7,259 bases of DNA, taken from assembly GCA_937996825.1 (NCBI GenBank), contig CALKUJ010000395.1, positions 1-7,259 of the forward strand, written 5' to 3'. This stretch comes from an uncultured Polynucleobacter sp. Lineage in GTDB: Bacteria > Pseudomonadota > Gammaproteobacteria > Burkholderiales > Burkholderiaceae. A program made the position numbers and the translations under genes. Numbering within the stretch: position 1 is the stretch's first letter; every line of letters starts with the position of its first letter. This document shows positions 4,930 through 7,259 of this stretch, piece by piece. A model generated the notes under the pieces. That model made no database searches. It was not told the origin of the DNA and saw only the letters and a list, made by a program, of their open reading frames with translations.

Positions 4930-6846
4930 ATGAATCTACGCCGATTAATTATTTTTTGGGGATTTGCTTTCGTAAGCCTGTGGAGCATAGGAATAGCCTC
5001 AGCCCAAAACTTAGTAACGGCACAGGCATTTTGGGAAGACAAGACAGGCTTAGCAGATTTCGCCCAAGCCCGTACGCAAGACTACACCCCATACGACGAT
5101 GTGCTGAGTCGAGGCTACACCGCATCGGCTACTTGGGTGCGTGTGCGTATTCAGCACGTACCTGCGTCTGACTCGGCACGGCACATTGTGTTGCGGGTTC
5201 AACCCAACTATTTGGATGAGGTGCGCTTATTCGACCCACTTGACCCACGAGATGCGCCACGCCTGGTAGGCGACCGCTTTGCCTATTCTGACCAAGAATA
5301 CAAATCGTTTTTTTTCGGCTTTGTGCTGCCTGCCAGCACACAAGATCGCGATGTATGGCTGCGTCTCAAGACAAGTAGCAGCACCAAAATCGCCGTGGAT
5401 GCATTTGATGAAACGCAAATTCGTGCGGTTGAAGGGCGAGCTTTGGTTTTGGGCGTTTTGTCGCTCAGCTTGACGGCGTTTTACATACTCTTTGTGCTCA
5501 TTAGTTGGGTTTTTGAGCGGGAGCGTTTGTATCTCATCTTTCTGCTTCGCACAGTCATTCTGACGCTTACGATCGGTTTAGAGTTTGGCTTTTTTCGTGT
5601 GTTAATGGCTTCTTGGATATCGCCCAGCCTGTTGGATGTTGCTTATAGTTTTTTTATTATCAGTTCGGTTTTGTTGGGGTTTATTTTTGAACTCGAGATG
5701 TTGCGTGAGTACGGCCTCAAGCGATGGGTCCGTTATGCCAGCTTGTGTATTTACGGTGGAAGCTGCGTTTCTCTATTGCTGCTTGCAATGGGGGCAACGC
5801 AAATGGCGCTTGGGTTAACTGCTTGCTGGGTTGTGTTGATCGTCGTAATGCTTTTATTAACGAGTCTTTTGGGTGTCAAAAATAGCTATGCCACTACCCG
5901 TGAAACCGTCATTCACTTGCATCGTTATTGGTTTTCTCTTTACTATTTTTTCTTGTGCGTGTATTTGCTAAGCATGCAATTTCTGACACTTGGTTGGATT
6001 TCATTAAAAGTCCCTGCAGTGGCTATCACGGTTGTGTTGTCAGTTCTGCCCTACGCATTTTTTTCAAGCACGGTGTTGATGCTCATCATCCTGTTTCGTG
6101 CCCGCGAAATTCGCAAAGGTTTACAGCTGGCGCAATTTAATCTGTCGCTGTCAATCGAACGTGAGCAATCTGAGCAACTGCGTCGGCGTGAACAAAGTGA
6201 CTTGATGAATATGTTGATGCACGAAATTCGTAACCCGCTGGCTGTGTTGGATGCCGCTCAACACACCACACACGCGAACACCCCCGTGCTTGTGCGACGA
6301 AACATTGATGAAATTCGTCATCTCCTTGACCGCATGCTCAAAATCGATCAACTCAGCGGCGAGCAATTTCACATTCATCCACACACTTTTTTATTCAGTG
6401 ATTGCTTGATTCAGGTGATAGACGACATGCACATCGACCCACAGCGTTTGGTGTTGATGGGGTTGAGTGAGGACCAGTCGGTGTACACGGACCAAGACTG
6501 CTTGCGCGTCATCTTGGGCAATCTCTTGGGTAACGCTTTCAAATACGGGGCGCTCGAATCGCCCGTTGAATTGAAGGTGCTGAACGAACCACAAGGCTTT
6601 GGCGCGACCGTGACAAACCGTATCGGCCCAAGCGGTGTGCCTGACCCTCAGCGGGTATTTGACAAATACTACCGAAGCGAAGGCGCCAAAAAGCTGTCTG
6701 GTACCGGCATGGGGCTTTATCTGGTGCAACAGCTCACACAACGTCTAGGGGGGAAGTGCCACTGCCGGGTCGCAGGCGAGCACATTCAATTTGAGGTTTG
6801 GCTGCCTTGTGTTGAGGATAAAAGTTCATTTTCTGAAATGATTTGA
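4930..6846 (+). CDS. 7TMR-DISM-type membrane sensor histidine kinase
   Basis: A 638-residue inner-membrane kinase. Residues 1-25 are a signal peptide with likely cleavage ASA-Q at 25/26. Residues 30-165 match the pattern of the 7TMR-DISMED2 periplasmic domain (a sugar-binding-like fold), including ATWVRVRIQ (67-75) and LRVQPNYLDEVRLFDP (88-103). About seven hydrophobic helices follow between 172 and 388. The cytoplasmic part has the dimerisation helix with phospho-acceptor H431 in HEIRNPLAVLDAA, then the N box GNLLGNAFKYG (530-540), an F box VFDKYYR (576-582) and the G2 box GTGMGL (591-596). The usual DNGxG box is degenerate (TNRIGPSGVPD, 562-572), as in some proteobacterial kinases. It should autophosphorylate H431 and pass phosphate to the regulator encoded 36 bases downstream. 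The signal is unknown. No clear ribosome binding site is seen; the signal peptide supports this start. Confidence 0.93.
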   Translation: MNLRRLIIFWGFAFVSLWSIGIASAQNLVTAQAFWEDKTGLADFAQARTQDYTPYDDVLSRGYTASATWVRVRIQHVPASDSARHIVLRVQPNYLDEVRLFDPLDPRDAPRLVGDRFAYSDQEYKSFFFGFVLPASTQDRDVWLRLKTSSSTKIAVDAFDETQIRAVEGRALVLGVLSLSLTAFYILFVLISWVFERERLYLIFLLRTVILTLTIGLEFGFFRVLMASWISPSLLDVAYSFFIISSVLLGFIFELEMLREYGLKRWVRYASLCIYGGSCVSLLLLAMGATQMALGLTACWVVLIVVMLLLTSLLGVKNSYATTRETVIHLHRYWFSLYYFFLCVYLLSMQFLTLGWISLKVPAVAITVVLSVLPYAFFSSTVLMLIILFRAREIRKGLQLAQFNLSLSIEREQSEQLRRREQSDLMNMLMHEIRNPLAVLDAAQHTTHANTPVLVRRNIDEIRHLLDRMLKIDQLSGEQFHIHPHTFLFSDCLIQVIDDMHIDPQRLVLMGLSEDQSVYTDQDCLRVILGNLLGNAFKYGALESPVELKVLNEPQGFGATVTNRIGPSGVPDPQRVFDKYYRSEGAKKLSGTGMGLYLVQQLTQRLGGKCHCRVAGEHIQFEVWLPCVEDKSSFSEMI

Positions 6847-6860
6847 AATGTTCTGAAGTA
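6831..6860 (+). repeat. Three helically phased 10-bp near-repeats at the kinase/regulator junction
   Basis: TTCTGAAATG, ATTTGAAATG and TTCTGAAGTA follow each other without a gap across the kinase stop codon (6844-6846). Members 1 and 2 differ at two positions, members 1 and 3 at two. Tandem sites one helical turn apart are typical of response regulator binding, so autoregulation is conceivable, but the first copy is coding and chance is not excluded. Confidence 0.35.
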
Positions 6861-6882
6861 AATCAGTCCTACATTTCTTGCC

Positions 6883-7259
6883 ATGACTGCTCGCTTGAAT
6901 ATTGCGCTGATTGAAGACAACGTTGATTTTCAAATGTTGCTTACCCAAATTTTGGAGGGCAGCGGCTATGCCGTGTCAGCCTATGAATCCGTAGAGCGCA
7001 TGCTGGAGCAACGCAACGACGACTTCGAGTTCGATGTGTTCTTGCTCGACTTGAACTTGCCAGGCGAAGATGGCTTGAGTTTGTCGCGCCGCTTGCGCCA
7101 AGCGTCACCTCAAGTAGGCATCGTCATGCTCACAGCGCGAGATGCGCATCACGACCGTGTGAAGGGCTACGACGCCGGTGCCGATTTGTACCTTGCCAAA
7201 CCTGTGCACATCCCCGAATTGTTGGCAGCTATGCGTCGGTTTGCTGAACGGTTTGGCGT
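6883..7259 (+). CDS. Response regulator, receiver domain (partial at right edge)
   Basis: Begins at the ATG 6883; an in-frame stop at 6859-6861 excludes a start further upstream. The 125 visible residues form a complete CheY-like receiver: acidic pocket E11-D12 in LIEDN, phospho-acceptor D56 in LLDLNLPGEDG, T84 in MLTARD and K106 in LAKPV. The conserved GADLYLAKP segment before the final helix is usual in OmpR/PhoB-family regulators, so a winged-helix DNA-binding domain is expected beyond the edge, but this output domain is not visible. It lies 36 bases after the sensor kinase gene in the same direction and is surely its partner, phosphorylated at D56 by the kinase. No good Shine-Dalgarno sequence precedes it. 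Confidence 0.92.
   Translation, partial: MTARLNIALIEDNVDFQMLLTQILEGSGYAVSAYESVERMLEQRNDDFEFDVFLLDLNLPGEDGLSLSRRLRQASPQVGIVMLTARDAHHDRVKGYDAGADLYLAKPVHIPELLAAMRRFAERFG

Overview
The window looks like the chromosome of a betaproteobacterium, probably Burkholderiales. This rests on the UmuD sequence, the LexA box of TACTGT-N8-ACAGTA form, the near-balanced base composition and the 7TMR-DISM sensor kinase. The species cannot be named from the sequence alone. No tRNA, rRNA, CRISPR array, IS or integrase is visible.

Left part (1-850). An open frame enters from the left edge on the + strand and stops at 200; it may be the end of a phosphoribosyltransferase-like protein. Facing it on the - strand is an SOS unit. 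It starts with a LexA box (716-735) overlapping a promoter, followed by umuD (706 to 266). umuD is joined by a 4-base ATGA overlap to the first ~35 codons of a cho-like GIY-YIG endonuclease gene. The cho similarity stops abruptly near position 165, where the other CDS runs in, so this looks like a recombination junction.

Middle part (795-4574). A + strand phage-type cassette is preceded by a plausible sigma-70 promoter. It holds a 119-residue unknown protein with an AT-hook-like GRP motif, a fusion of a ParB-like N-terminal domain to a class-beta DNA methyltransferase, a DUF5681 protein (probable small terminase subunit, overlapping the methyltransferase by 4 bases), and a full-length large terminase subunit with intact ATPase and nuclease motifs. 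No portal, capsid or tail gene follows. The cassette is therefore either a prophage remnant or an unusual stand-alone packaging module.

Right part (4575-7259). A gap of 355 bases with no convincing gene contains a perfect 14-bp inverted repeat. It is followed by a two-component system: a 638-residue membrane sensor histidine kinase (signal peptide, 7TMR-DISMED2-like sensor domain, seven membrane helices, HisKA and HATPase), and 36 bases later a response regulator whose receiver domain is complete up to the right edge. This pair probably belongs to the host and has no obvious functional link to the phage cassette.

The strongest points for a second look are the cut cho gene next to an SOS-controlled umuD, the packaging genes without structural genes, and the unexplained palindrome between the phage cassette and the host genes. 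I see no firm evidence of a wholly new system.
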